DNA of 64,000 nt from Dendrolimus kikuchii. Lineage: Eukaryota > Arthropoda > Insecta > Lepidoptera > Lasiocampidae. The position numbers and the translations under genes were made by a program. Below the pieces are notes generated by a model. The model ran no database searches. It saw only the letters and a list, made by a program, of their open reading frames with translations, and was not told the DNA's origin. Position 1 is the first letter of the stretch; each line of letters opens with the position of its first letter. Where the stretch lies: contig CM034397.1 in assembly GCA_019925095.2 (NCBI GenBank), positions 6,095,763 to 6,159,762 of the forward strand, written 5' to 3'. This document shows, in pieces, positions 18,901-28,344 of this stretch.

Positions 18901-21075
18901 ATCCCTCTAAATGTTGTCCCTCAGATCATAAACCCCCTCGAATCTGTAGATCGTATTCCATGCAAGCCATAAGCTTAAGAAGTGATGGCTTAAAGTCATT
19001 AATTTCCTAAACGATAATTTCTTTCAGTTTGGAAATAATTTATTTACTCAATAAATAAACTTGGCTCTACAGATATTCCTATAGAAAAAAGTCTAATCAG
19101 AGGAGTTCTGGCCATCTTTTTAGGTAGGAAACGTCTTCAAAGTGGCTTATCAATTTGTTTTGAAAAAAAAAACACGTAGGAGAACCAAAGTGTCATCAGC
19201 AGTATGACGCGTGGCATCATGTTGCTAAACCATGTGTGAGAACTAAAGGGAAGACGATTTCTAAGTTTTGGAAGAAAATAATCATTCATCAGGTGTCAAA
19301 AAGAAACGCCATGTGGTTTAAACGCAGGGTCTGTCCAATAATGGGAATTTTATGATGCATCACGTAAATATAGAATAATGTACCGCGAACAGTATCTTCG
19401 ACGAATAACGATACAATAATTATTATTGATTAGAAAGGCTTCAGTTGCAAAAAGGTCTAACTAAACGTAATAATTATATTGGTTGGGGAAAAAGTTTCTT
19501 CGCATTTTATATAAAAATTCAAAAGGTTTTTTTATAAAGTTTATTTACATTTGACTAAAGTATGTAGGTACCATTTTGTTGGATAACTTTTTGCCATCTT
19601 GTAGGTAGGGACGTGATCCCATTGCTATAAAAATTTTGGGGCTTCTGATCAAAAAACTGCGACAAGTGGTTTTGGCAGTCCTCTCCTGATGTTAACCTGA
19701 CACTGCCTAAGGAATTCTGCAAAGACCGAAACAGGTGAAAATCTGAAGGTGCAAGGTCAGGACTATACGGCGGATGTATTAACACCTCCCAGCCAAACTC
19801 TCGTAATTTTTGCTGAGTGGCTAAAGATGTGTGAGGTCTAGCGTTATCATGGTGAAAAACACACCCCTTCTGTTGATTAATTCCGGCCGCTTTCTCACAA
19901 CTTTTTGCTTTAATCTCATCAGTTGTTCGCAGTAGAGTTCAGAATCGATGGTCCTGCCTAGCGGTAATAGCTCATAATGAATAATGCCCTTCCAATCCCA
20001 CCATACACACAGCATCACCTTGTTGCGAGTTAACCCGGGTTTCGCCACAGTCTGTGAAGCCTGACCGGCCTTTGACCACGATCTTTTTCGCACGTTCTTG
20101 TCGTACGTGATCCACTTTTCATCACCAGTTATCAGCTTCTTCAAAAATGGTTCGCTTTCATTACGTCGTAATAAAGAATCACAAATGAGTACACGGTTCA
20201 TTAGGTTTCTTTCAGTGAGCTCATGAGGCACCCAAATATCGAGCTTTTTTCAAATGCACCAAAACCGTTTTGTAGTCAATTCCCAGTTCTCCAGCTACAT
20301 CGTAACTACTAATATGCCGATCTTGCTCCACTTTTTCAAAAATGGCATCAATTTTGTCCGTAACAGGGCGACCAGAGCGACGTGCATCTTTGATATCAAA
20401 ATTTCCGGATTGAAAACGCTTAAACCAAATTTGCGCTACTCTCACAGATACATTACATTACAGATGCATTAGGTCCATAAACATCACAAATTTTTTTCGC
20501 GGCTTGTGTTGCATTTTTACCTTTTTTGTAGTAAAATTTTAAAATGTATCGAATTTCTTCATTAGATTCACTCATTTTAACAATAAGAAAAATAAATGAA
20601 AATCACACATTTTCCTAATTTGAATTTGGAATATTGTCTTCTTTAAAATTAAAACTTTTTAATGATACCAAAACCAGCCAGATACAAATGGTATAGCCAA
20701 AGAGATCTTATTACAAGTTCATACTTACTATATGCGAAAAGACTTTTTTCCCCAACCTATTATGTTATTTATATACACAATAACTTTTAACCTGAAAAGG
20801 AGTTTTTTTGCAGAATACGAAAGGTACTAGTCTATAAATACACTAAAAATGTACGTGCAGTCTTGCACACTTCCGTTTGGTGATTTTTTTTTATATAAGA
20901 GGTTAAGTATGAATTTTTTTTCAATATACATTACCAATGCATATTCCGGAGTCATATGTTCCCCCTTTCCATAGTCTACATTGATCAACTCAAAGGGTAT
21001 GTCCAAATGGGCCAGCGCTTGGCGCACCGACATTGATGGAGGTCCATCCGAAACGGCGTACAGTTTTATTACCAT
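12938..21075 (-). CDS. Glutathione S-transferase (insect delta/epsilon-like), complete
   Basis: Conjugates glutathione to electrophilic toxins or lipid peroxides in the cytosol. Five exons on the minus strand: 20935-21075, 18138-18271, 17755-17821, 13398-13601 and 12938-13090, all with GT-AG borders and matching phases, giving 232 residues. The N-terminal thioredoxin-like domain (about 1-80) has KLYAVSDGPPSMSVR with the candidate catalytic serine, NPQKEIPVL with the cis-proline, and ESNAI for glutathione binding. The all-helical domain has NHRLCFNLS, APIFYDYDRTP and the N-capping ITIADF. It ends in HPIHPTRQMK. The 67-bp exon 3 is easily missed and is needed to restore phase. Introns 1 and 3 host a solo LTR, a mariner and a Gypsy derivative. 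The gene converges on knottin gene 2. Exact GST class not certain. Confidence 0.93.
13647..13918 (+). repeat. 5' LTR of the Gypsy derivative
   Basis: 272 bp, identical by eye to 16741-17012. GC-rich middle, AT-rich end with attaaaacaag. The antisense ORF over this LTR is continuous with GST exon 4 reading only by chance. Confidence 0.9.
13924..13943 (+). other. Primer binding site
   Basis: TGGCAGCCCAACGTGTGGCA, five bases after the 5' LTR; resembles the complement of a lysine tRNA 3' end with one or two differences. Confidence 0.55.
14708..16873 (+). CDS. Gag-protease fused to integrase C-terminal module (pol-deleted Gypsy polyprotein)
   Basis: Uninterrupted 721-residue frame. After a Pro/Ala-rich start, residues about 115-265 are a retrotransposon Gag (capsid-like) region with WWQG and a VYRKIFEREQ segment. 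A zinc knuckle CYYCKQFGHLKEEC is at 308-321 and a second Cys cluster CFGC...CSTC begins at 347. An aspartic protease follows with DTGA at 409-412 and LLGMNFL near 480. The frame then enters the linker that normally leads into reverse transcriptase (FALHRIDTGDA, near 555) and jumps directly to the integrase C-terminus with a GPF-type module (RRLGPFKIAELVSPTTYKV). About the last 44 residues are encoded in the 3' LTR. A roughly 2.5-kb deletion kept the frame open. Could assemble particles in trans with an intact relative; that is inference. Confidence 0.9.
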   Translation: MVLTRSGATSDGMDQHIPSVDRGIAGESETLLSASGVAHVPPGAPPPPTAGPSGASTSAAPFAQSPAPSVQPGTPIVMTDQHLAYLLSLIRAPASPPAPVTSALSGNFANCSSRFDGAKGSDVLAFVDAIEIYKECVGIEDHIALRGLPMLLSGLAATWWQGVKASVNSWPDAIELLKQTYGPRLPPHRVYRKIFEREQGDEPTDIFVCKIRALLAQLPSTAISQEAQLDMVYGLLHKRIREKICRKSFMSFSELLEQARSIEDILDEGRSSQQSQLRKNKESVTPIVDTAYPAVPPASSSKASRARCYYCKQFGHLKEECPKLLSKKSFPGNVKKKEDSLTPSVTCFGCGTPSVIRANCSTCKNKQESSASISAFQSIAAIGSEVIDPRQRPVVELEIYGARGRALFDTGAKQSVASESLCAHLVKHGHKFDKTCTSVKLADGSCKNLVVNVAKVDVRVPQGPVVPTLFIILPGATDTLLGMNFLLDAGVVLDFKNSRYTFSHIPRYFTMRFEPEVGSHFGSDQRQRLSELLNDQEDIFTPGGAPTSFALHRIDTGDATRITNQQRRRKIYADRGRQPAPSYKIGDLVLVSAHVPSNVDKGVTRKFAPRRLGPFKIAELVSPTTYKVVDNNGNTTKYHASALTLYQGDSAVIQSRRRGRPSKAKSSPGVSEDLEGETIARQVCKSAGRIRVGNIVSPMRAPAPPSRRSGRPTRPPAKLLS
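16741..17012 (+). repeat. 3' LTR of the Gypsy derivative
   Basis: Identical by eye to the 5' LTR, preceded by the purine tract and followed by the TACG duplication. It also supplies the last codons of the polyprotein. Confidence 0.9.
17025..17175 (-). repeat. LINE-type 3' end
   Basis: Reverse complement carries gctttaagcgataag and aggttgcctgggtg, matching 3184-3375. Lies next to the Gypsy insertion in GST intron 3. The rest of that intron (17176-17754) shows nothing recognisable. Confidence 0.4.
18321..18823. repeat. Solo LTR (503 bp) in GST intron 1
   Basis: Begins TGTTACAAG and ends CTCGTAACA, i.e. TG...CA with a 6-bp inverted terminus TGTTAC/GTAACA. Flanked by a 4-bp direct repeat ATAT. 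Holds an aataaatcc polyadenylation-like signal about 60 bp from the right end. No internal element remains, so it looks like a recombination remnant; family unknown. Its short ORFs are not genes. Confidence 0.65.
19187..19262 (+). pseudogene. Possible DNA-transposase relic
   Basis: Translation on the plus strand gives KCHQQYDAWHHVAKPCVR, resembling the HQYDxWHxxK block of Kolobok/IS3EU-type transposases as I remember it. Nothing more is readable around it. Confidence 0.2.
19480..20758 (-). mobile_element. Inactive mariner transposon
   Basis: About 1.28 kb with inverted ends GGTTGGGGAAAAAGTTTCTT (left) and the inverse of GGTTGGGGAAAAAAGTCTTT (right). Inside is a minus-strand transposase: helix-turn-helix start MSESNEEIRYILKFYYKKG, KRFQSGNFDIKDARRSGRP, WVPHELTERN, LITGDEKWITYD, HHDNARPHTS and YSPDLAPSDFHLF, the D,D34D signature. 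The start is near 20575 and the stop at 19555. Lies in GST intron 1, in the gene's orientation. Confidence 0.92.
19555..20575 (-). pseudogene. Mariner transposase, frameshifted
   Basis: All three catalytic Asp positions are present, but the frame shifts at least three times: near 20455 (a stop after NASVM), near 20240 (before WVPHELTERN), and near 19845 at a T run before HHDNARPHTS. Cut-and-paste of TA-flanked elements is the family activity; this copy cannot make the protein. Confidence 0.9.
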
Positions 21076-22024
21076 GATTCCTAAAATCAATGCTGGATTT
21101 GTATAAAGGAAATTGTTTTCAACACGATAGTAATAATTTATATGCAAGCTGGTGACAAAAAATTTCTTTCATAATTAAATTCGACCTCGGCGGCATAATC
21201 ATATCTTTATGGGAATTTAAATTTTTAATGTTTCAAGTTTCGGCTTTGCTGGTCCAATTTGTAAATGTACATATATCTTTCTTATGTACATTTCATTATC
21301 TTCAAACAAAACTATACTAATTTCCATCAGTCTATTTTAATAAAACAAAATAAATATAGATGTGCACGTCCCCTCGTAATAATTCAACTTTCAGCTCCAA
21401 ATATATTGCAATAGAATATGCACATTCGCCCAAGAAAGGTTTTTTGTAGTGCATGCTTTCAGCAGACACATGGCACACCTGATGGAAAGCGGTTACCCTT
21501 GCCTATGAACGTTTGCAACACTAAAGATGCTACCAATGTGATGCCGCTCTCTAAAGGTGTATTCTCTTTAGAAAAGTTCGAACATGCGTAATTGGAAGGA
21601 GACGTAGGTGTCAACTAAATGTTTTCGACTTTTCATATTCAAATTAGTATCAACAAAAAGACATAATATTAGTACATCATTGCTACTCTCATATACGTCG
21701 ATGGTGCTAATATTAAAAAAACATAACGCCTGATATTTTATGGTATGCAATAACAATATACGTTTAGGAATATTGTTAAATTTTAGGCGTCACCAGGTCA
21801 AAACATATTGCTATTTATAAATAAAGTTTCTACGTACTTAGGCTGTAACCGGTTCGAATTTTTTACCGGTTTCCAAGCCTTAAGAACTATACCTACTATT
21901 TGTACTCACATCGCTGTCCGTTGCGAACATTAGATACCAAAAGATGGATGAATTAGATGGCAATATTCAAACCTTGCCCCCTTAGATTAATAAATTACAA
22001 TATTATTGTTAAATATTCAATCGC
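21076..22024. other. GST upstream region, no gene
   Basis: Contains the GST promoter side and, at 21440-21560, a truncated SINE-like copy (gatggaaagcggttaccc). No TATA box I would defend; nothing coding. Confidence 0.4.
21440..21560 (-). repeat. SINE-like repeat, 3' fragment
   Basis: Only the LINE-like tail portion of the family remains (tcagcaga...ccgctctctaaagg), diverged. Confidence 0.6.
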
Positions 22025-22121
22025 TGTTATTCATATTGAGTTAGAGTAAGTTTGTAGGACTCTTTAAGAACCTTAAAGGAGCCTACATACTTACTCTATC
22101 TAACTCAATATGAATAAGACC
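22025..22121. mobile_element. Palindromic MITE, copy C
   Basis: Left arm TTATTCATATTGAGTTAGAG and the exact-style inverse CTAACTCAATATGAATAA, with tgtaggactctttaagaacc / ttaaaggagcctaca at the core. A nearly complete 97-bp hairpin. Confidence 0.75.
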
Positions 22122-22457
22122 GAATGTCTGTGATCCCAAATAGAGGCCACTCAGGCCAACCCTTTTGTCACGTATAACTTTATGAAATTTAAACTTAAAT
22201 AAACCATAAACAAACAAGTAGAGGTTAGATTAACTTTTTATATATTAGTACGGAAGGAATTACGCAATGAGCATCTACATAATTCAAAATATTACCGAAT
22301 ACACTTACCAAATATAAAAATTAATTTAAGCAAGTAAACTGCGGTGAATGAGAACTAAAATGGTACTGCATACTGCTAGGAGGCGAAGGTTATATCTTGT
22401 TTGTATAAAGCTATTTAACAAGACAAACGCCTTTCACTTAATTATAATTATATATAA

Positions 22458-22907
22458 CTAGCTGCGCCCACGGCGTCACCCGCGTGGTGATGGAAAATCG
22501 TTATATTTTGGATAATTCACACTGTATCTTTATAAATTATAGCCTATGTGTTATTATGATGTGTAAGCTATTTTACTGCAAAGTTTCATCAAAATCCATT
22601 CAATAGTTTTTGCGTGAAAGAGTAACAAACATACATCAATGTGCGTGGTTTTTTTTTTCGCGGAACCCTAATTTTAAAAGTAACCAAAGTTACTCCGTTG
22701 TAACATTAGCTATTTGCCAGTGAAAATCCCGTCAAAATCGGTCCCGCCGGTATAGAGATTAGCCGGAACAAACAGTCAGACACAGACACAAAAAATTTGA
22801 AAATTGATTTTTGATATAAGTGCCATATATACTTTGATATACGCTTAGTAAAACGCTGTTATTTTGATTTTACAAACAAACACTTCGATTTTATTTATTT
22901 GTACAGA
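22458..22907 (-). mobile_element. Chimeric Helitron-like element (450 bp)
   Basis: Minus strand starts A|TCTGTACAAATAAATAAA and ends CCGTGGGCGCAG-CTAG|T. The right part (about 22645-22907) matches the 281-bp family; the left part matches the family of 7426-7675 in reverse. So two Helitron types share one pair of ends. Confidence 0.55.
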
Positions 22908-24117
22908 TTATTTAGTTTTACTTCCGAACTGCAAAGAAGAATTATTTTTTTATAGACTTATAATAGTCTCAGTTTTTGTTACTGCATTTAGACACTTAAA
23001 ATCCTTAAAAGCAAATTTAAGTGATTACAGATACCTTAGGTAGCAAGCCTTCTGGACAGCATACTCTCAGACCTAGGTCCAGTAGTATTTTACTTATGAT
23101 GTTGAGAGATAAGTAGAATACATTATAACTAAATAAAGTTTTCTTTATAATTTGTAATTTATAATATTTTATTCCTTAAAAAAATTCTAAGAATGTTTAT
23201 AAAAATGATCATACCTTTACAAGTATCTGCTTGCGTACTGCGTAATTATCCGAATCTGAGTATCATCAATGAGTTCTTGAAATGGAATGAGTTGAAGAAA
23301 CGGTTTACTAACATTAAAGTTAAGTAGATTTTTTGATATACATAATTATAATATAATGAATAACATTCATCACGTACCTCAGAAAATTCAAGAGTCTTCG
23401 CCTAAAGTACCTACTTGTCCAATTATACGTAGATATATTTTAGCCTTGATATAAATAATGTAAATTACGTAGGTAATTATTCTCTTGTCTTGAATTTTGC
23501 TGTAAAAAACTTAGGTAGGTATCTAATTCAATTTGTTTTGTATTCCTTATAATTTTCTAAAACCGCATCATGGTTTGTAATGATTTAACCTGCAAATGCT
23601 TCGTGTTTATTTTCGTAATTCTCTAAATTCCAATTCATACAGCACAGTAGATGTAGTATTATTTACTCGTGTAGTGAAACACTTACAAGCCAATAGATGG
23701 CGCTGTGCAATAATTGAGGTCACAAACGTTTCCCGAAACATACAAAGAATATATACAAATTTTCAACTATAACAGGTGGGCCTAGGCATGCGAGGAACAA
23801 TGATAGCCTCGCTGGAAGATCTTCCAGAGACGGAGGAGTATTCCATCTCGCTCCTCCACCCTATACAGGATCCCCATCACTCGTATAAAACAAAATTCAG
23901 TAGAGTTGTTCTTAGGCGTGGAAGAAATGTCACATTTTTGTGATTGGAACAGTAAAATGTTCCGGATCACTGATATGTTTCATTTGGAACATTTAGAACA
24001 TTGAATCAAAGATATAAAATCATGGTTCTCTTGTTATGGTACGTCGCGGACTGAGGCTAAGAAACGGGCTGCGGTTTCATTTGAAACATCGTGTCAAACT
24101 TGTCAAAGATAAAAATA
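22908..24117. other. Intergenic, no gene
   Basis: AT-rich, with no coding pattern or repeat that I recognise. A gatggcgctgtg phrase near 23697 recalls short motifs elsewhere in the window but has no assigned role. Confidence 0.4.
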
Positions 24118-24118
24118 C

Positions 24119-24187
<69 letters not shown>

Positions 24188-24190
24188 TAT
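24119..24190. repeat. TA microsatellite
   Basis: About 60 bp of pure TA then acatatatatgtgtgtgt. Short YIYIYI ORFs on both strands come from it and are not genes. 24191-25002 is intergenic with no gene. Confidence 0.95.
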
Positions 24191-25002
24191 GTGTGTGTCG
24201 TGTCGCAGGCATATTGAGGCAGACAGTGTTAAGGTTGAAACAAAGATGAATATTTCTAGCAATATGTGAAAACATTACAAATTGTGAGATCATTAATAAA
24301 TTATAATTTTTTTATATTTTATTGTTTTCCTGCTCTCTTGCTACGCTTGTTGCTCTGTGATTCATTATGCTCTAGTCGGTCTCTCTCAAACGTAAGTGAC
24401 ATGATCGCGCTAAACAGAAAGTCAGAGAGATCGCGATGGTCCAGATCCAAATGATGCATTTGAAACATTATTGATGTTCCAATTTTTGCAACACCTAAAT
24501 GTTTTGGATCATTTTTTTTTGTGTGTATGGCTTGGCAACGAGGCCTTTAAGCCAGGCGCAATTGTATTGTAGGCTACAATCGACGCCGTATAACGGAGTT
24601 CTTGTGAAAACTCGAAGGGCCACATTTGACTATACAGTTCACATTTCTCACAAAACATATAATTACTACTCAAAAACTATCAATATCCTACAACTATTGT
24701 TAATTTTAGAGTAATTTTACACATTTTTAGAAAATAAAACTGCACAGCACAACGTCCCCTTTTAGTTCCCGCCAAAAACTCCAATGTTTTGGATCAGTGA
24801 GTTGGTTCAGTAAAGAGTTACACACTCCTAGTTGTTCTACTTCTTTTTATTTTCTCATCCAATCTGTCAGTGTTAGGTATTGTGTTGAAATATCTTTTAG
24901 CGAATATTATAATCATAAATGCATTTTTGGGTTAGAAGTGGAACAATTTCTCAACATCCGCGCAGCCGTGCGGTACGAGGCCTAGAGCTTCCTCAAAATT
25001 GT

Positions 25003-25010
25003 TATAAATA
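25003..25010 (+). promoter_or_regulatory. TATA box of the Tyr/Pro-repeat protein gene
   Basis: TATAAATA, 73 bp before the start codon, at the usual distance for a short single-exon 5' leader. Confidence 0.5.
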
Positions 25011-25082
25011 CAACCTGTAAAAGTGACTATCGTCTTTTGTTAACATTATCCTGGTTTAACACGAGTTCGTGTTTAAGTAAAA

Positions 25083-27341
25083 ATGGAATCAAAATTAAAA
25101 AGGACTACTTTACTACTCTATTTCTTTGTGATTGGAACGACTTCTCAACTATTTCCAATTCAACCGAGTTCTCATGGGTTTTATGTAACGGAATTCGTTC
25201 GTGTAAAGCGGCAAGCTGGGTATGTTTATAACAGACCAAATATACCTTTCAATTTGCCTTCACAACCTTCAAATGCACCTACTCAAACGACAAATGTTGA
25301 CAGGACTCAGGAGCAACACATGTATTACGCATATCCAGTGCCATCCGGTGGAAATGCTGCCAAAGCTGGACAATCATCAGGCGCCTCCGGATCTACTAGT
25401 AGTTCGAGTGCAGGCTATAATTATGGGGAACGAATCAATGTAGGTGCAGTTCAGACAACAAGCACGTCTGGATCAACATTGAGTGGTGACAGCGCAAGCT
25501 CTTCACAAGCTGGATCTGGCTATAATTACAACTCTCCTGGTGGTCCTCTTGGGTCTGGTCAAACTTCAAGAACAATTTCGACAGCTACCAGTTCTGTTTC
25601 CGTTGGCTATGGCTACGGTGCACCATCTTCGTCTAATTCAGGTCAGACAGACACCAGCTCTTCATCTGAAGGCACAAGTGAAGGTGTTACCCAAGCTAAT
25701 TCTGGTCAAACCACAGGCACACCAGCAGGTTACGGTTATAATTCACCGTCAATATCGTCTATCGAAAGTTCTTCACAAACTAAATCCGGATACAGTTCGA
25801 CGCAAACTATTAATACTGGTTATGAATATGAAACACCCACATCTTCTCCATCTGATGTAGGGCAAGCGAACTCTAATTACAAAGATACTTCCAACACAGG
25901 TTTGCAAACAGCTGGTAAATTGAATTCTGTTGTATCGAACTCAAATTCCATATCACCCGCCTATAGTTACGATGCACCTTCAAACACAGGCCAGTCTACG
26001 AAAACCAGTAGCTCTACAGCTGCAACGAGTTCTGTTTCAACCAGCTACAATTACGATCCACCAGCAGGTAATAATCGAGGATCCGTAGAGACATCTACAA
26101 ACGCTCCACAATATTTACCTCCTTTTGATGGTGGAAATAGCAGGGTAGTTGCAGGTGCTAATGATGGTAAAGGTAATAATGGCATCAGAGGTACTTCTGC
26201 CAGTCATGGCGGAAAAAATGGTGAGAGGTTAAACATCGGAACTACCAGTGGTACTGCTGGTTATGGGGACAGATCTGACACTCAAAGTAATAATGGTAAA
26301 ATTAGTGATGAAGCCACTTACGACAGGGGAAGTAATGGCACTGTTGGATATGCCAGTAATACCGGAAGGAACAATAATGCTGACTCAAGTATCGATGTAA
26401 GTGGTAATAGCAATGGATTAAGTGCTATCAGTCAGTACGATTCCCTTCGTGGGACTAATGAGTTTGGTGGAGTTGATAGCAGTCGTAGCAATAGAGTAGG
26501 TGGATACAGTACAACTGGAGCTGGTCTGAACGCAGGTATAACAGGCAATTTAACACCGATTAGGCCTTCTAATATATACATCCCACCCTCTTCAATTGCA
26601 AATAATTCACCAACTCCACCTTCGCAAACGTATATACCGACAGAAAAAGATTCTTTTGGTTCTTCTGGACCTTCTCCAGGTATCATAAGTGCACCAGTAT
26701 CTAGACCACCGGTTACCTATATTCCTACATCGAGTGTATCTAATATTCCATCTAGTCCAAATCCGTCTTCAAGACTATCTAGTCCATCGACTGAAAATTA
26801 CATGGAACCATCAAATAGCCATACTGGATCCTCAGGGCCCTTACAAATTTATATACCAAGCAGCAAATCATCGCACTATAATAAGCCAGAGCAATCGTAT
26901 ATACCATCAAGATCAGAAACATCAAAAGCTGTAGTTGGACAACCATCTGCAACGTATCTGCCACAAAACGTTGGATCTACAGGTTCCGTTACAAGGCCGC
27001 TTTCACAAACATATGTACCACAAACAACAAGACCAACAGAGTCTGCTGGTCCACTATCCCAGACTTATATACCTCAAACCTTTGAAATAGCACGACCTGC
27101 TCCTGGTGTACCATCTCTAAACTATATATCACCATATTCAGGACCTTCAATTATAACTCAATCTACGGATCGTATATCTCCTTTAATTAATAAAAATGAT
27201 CTCCCACCTAATGAACAACCATCTCTATCTGTATCTGGCTCAGGACCATTGCAAGCCAATGGTAATTATTTACCACCACCATCAAATTCATTACCAAGAC
27301 AACAATCTCTACCAGCTACATACTTACCACCTTTATTTTAA
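25083..27341 (+). CDS. Secreted low-complexity Tyr/Pro-repeat protein (cuticle- or silk-like)
   Basis: Single exon, 752 residues, ATG in a good context (aaaaATGG) after a TATA box. Residues 1-21 are a signal peptide. RVKR at 40-43 is a furin-like site, so maturation probably releases a short propeptide. From about 110 to 350 lie six or seven [GAS]Y-x-Y-x-x-P modules spaced by about 30 Ser/Thr/Gly-rich residues. A Gly/Asn/Ser-rich middle (350-490) follows, with no such motif. From about 495 to the end come about eleven Y[ILV]P or YLPP motifs, finishing TYLPPLF. No cysteine-rich or chitin-binding Rebers-Riddiford domain is visible. Composition and the YLPP motif suggest a structural extracellular matrix or cuticle protein; function is inference. 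AATAAA follows at 27415. Confidence 0.85.
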   Translation: MESKLKRTTLLLYFFVIGTTSQLFPIQPSSHGFYVTEFVRVKRQAGYVYNRPNIPFNLPSQPSNAPTQTTNVDRTQEQHMYYAYPVPSGGNAAKAGQSSGASGSTSSSSAGYNYGERINVGAVQTTSTSGSTLSGDSASSSQAGSGYNYNSPGGPLGSGQTSRTISTATSSVSVGYGYGAPSSSNSGQTDTSSSSEGTSEGVTQANSGQTTGTPAGYGYNSPSISSIESSSQTKSGYSSTQTINTGYEYETPTSSPSDVGQANSNYKDTSNTGLQTAGKLNSVVSNSNSISPAYSYDAPSNTGQSTKTSSSTAATSSVSTSYNYDPPAGNNRGSVETSTNAPQYLPPFDGGNSRVVAGANDGKGNNGIRGTSASHGGKNGERLNIGTTSGTAGYGDRSDTQSNNGKISDEATYDRGSNGTVGYASNTGRNNNADSSIDVSGNSNGLSAISQYDSLRGTNEFGGVDSSRSNRVGGYSTTGAGLNAGITGNLTPIRPSNIYIPPSSIANNSPTPPSQTYIPTEKDSFGSSGPSPGIISAPVSRPPVTYIPTSSVSNIPSSPNPSSRLSSPSTENYMEPSNSHTGSSGPLQIYIPSSKSSHYNKPEQSYIPSRSETSKAVVGQPSATYLPQNVGSTGSVTRPLSQTYVPQTTRPTESAGPLSQTYIPQTFEIARPAPGVPSLNYISPYSGPSIITQSTDRISPLINKNDLPPNEQPSLSVSGSGPLQANGNYLPPPSNSLPRQQSLPATYLPPLF

Positions 27342-27420
27342 TTTTAAAGAGTAATGTGAAATCAACATTCGAATATTTACAATGCTATACAATATTAAAA
27401 TGCTGATATAAATTAATAAA

Positions 27421-27950
27421 TTGTAAAGTAACTAACAACAACATTTATTCATTTAAATCAGCATGTGTATATTTATTCATAATTTACGTACAATAAGATT
27501 TTACGCTGTCGAAAATTTGGATGCTTCTAGAAATAATAAATTTTGATTTATAAAAACTAGTTTTAAAATGACATATTTGTAGAATATAATACTCCTAAAG
27601 GCCCTTCGAGAGATCGTCATAGTGATCCATTTATCAAAATTAACCCCAGCTTTCAAATATTTGAGCAGTTAAAAAGATGGTTTTAAAACTCTTTGTAATG
27701 GTTTTGGATCATGGGAATTCACTCAATCAGCATGAGAATAATAAGAGAGAGAAGTTTTAATGCAAACATATTTGTAAAAAAAAAGTAAAACGAAACGTTA
27801 TCTTTTGAACCAATAGTCAACTTTGTCATTAAAAATGAAATGTCAAACCATGTAAAACGTCATAACGTCGTCATACAAAAATAGCATCAAAGATGAAAGT
27901 TATTTTTAATATTTCATTTTAAATTGATATTTATTGCAGTATTTATAAAT
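27421..27950. other. Intergenic between two plus-strand genes
   Basis: No coding signal. The F-box promoter should lie near its right end; no TATA box stands out. Confidence 0.4.
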
Positions 27951-28344
27951 AAGGATGAACCAGTTAAAATTTAATGTATTTTCTGATTTGTAAACATAGT
28001 GTTTGTAATTGATCCTATATTTTACATAAATTATGATTCTATTAAAGCAAACATTAAAATTTTCTCAAATAGGAAGCAAAGTAAAACGAAGGTAAGTATG
28101 TGTTTAACTGCTAATAAATTATGGATTTTGTTTAAATATTGTTCTTTCTATACTGTTACAATTATTCCAAGGTTCATGACCTTACGGGTTTAATTAATAT
28201 TCCGTGTATTGTATGTAGTACATTATATTCAGAACTACTGCTTCCAAATAAAAATATATCTGTAATTTTTTAAATATTTTCGAGTAAACCTGTGCAAAAC
28301 AGTGATCATCGGTTGTTAATGTAATTGCAGAACAACGAAGGTGC

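Noticed and set aside
27999..28193. Upstream ORF MFVIDPIFY as the F-box N-terminus
   Set aside because: After splicing 28091 to 28331 its frame stops within nine codons, so it can only be a uORF in the 5' leader.
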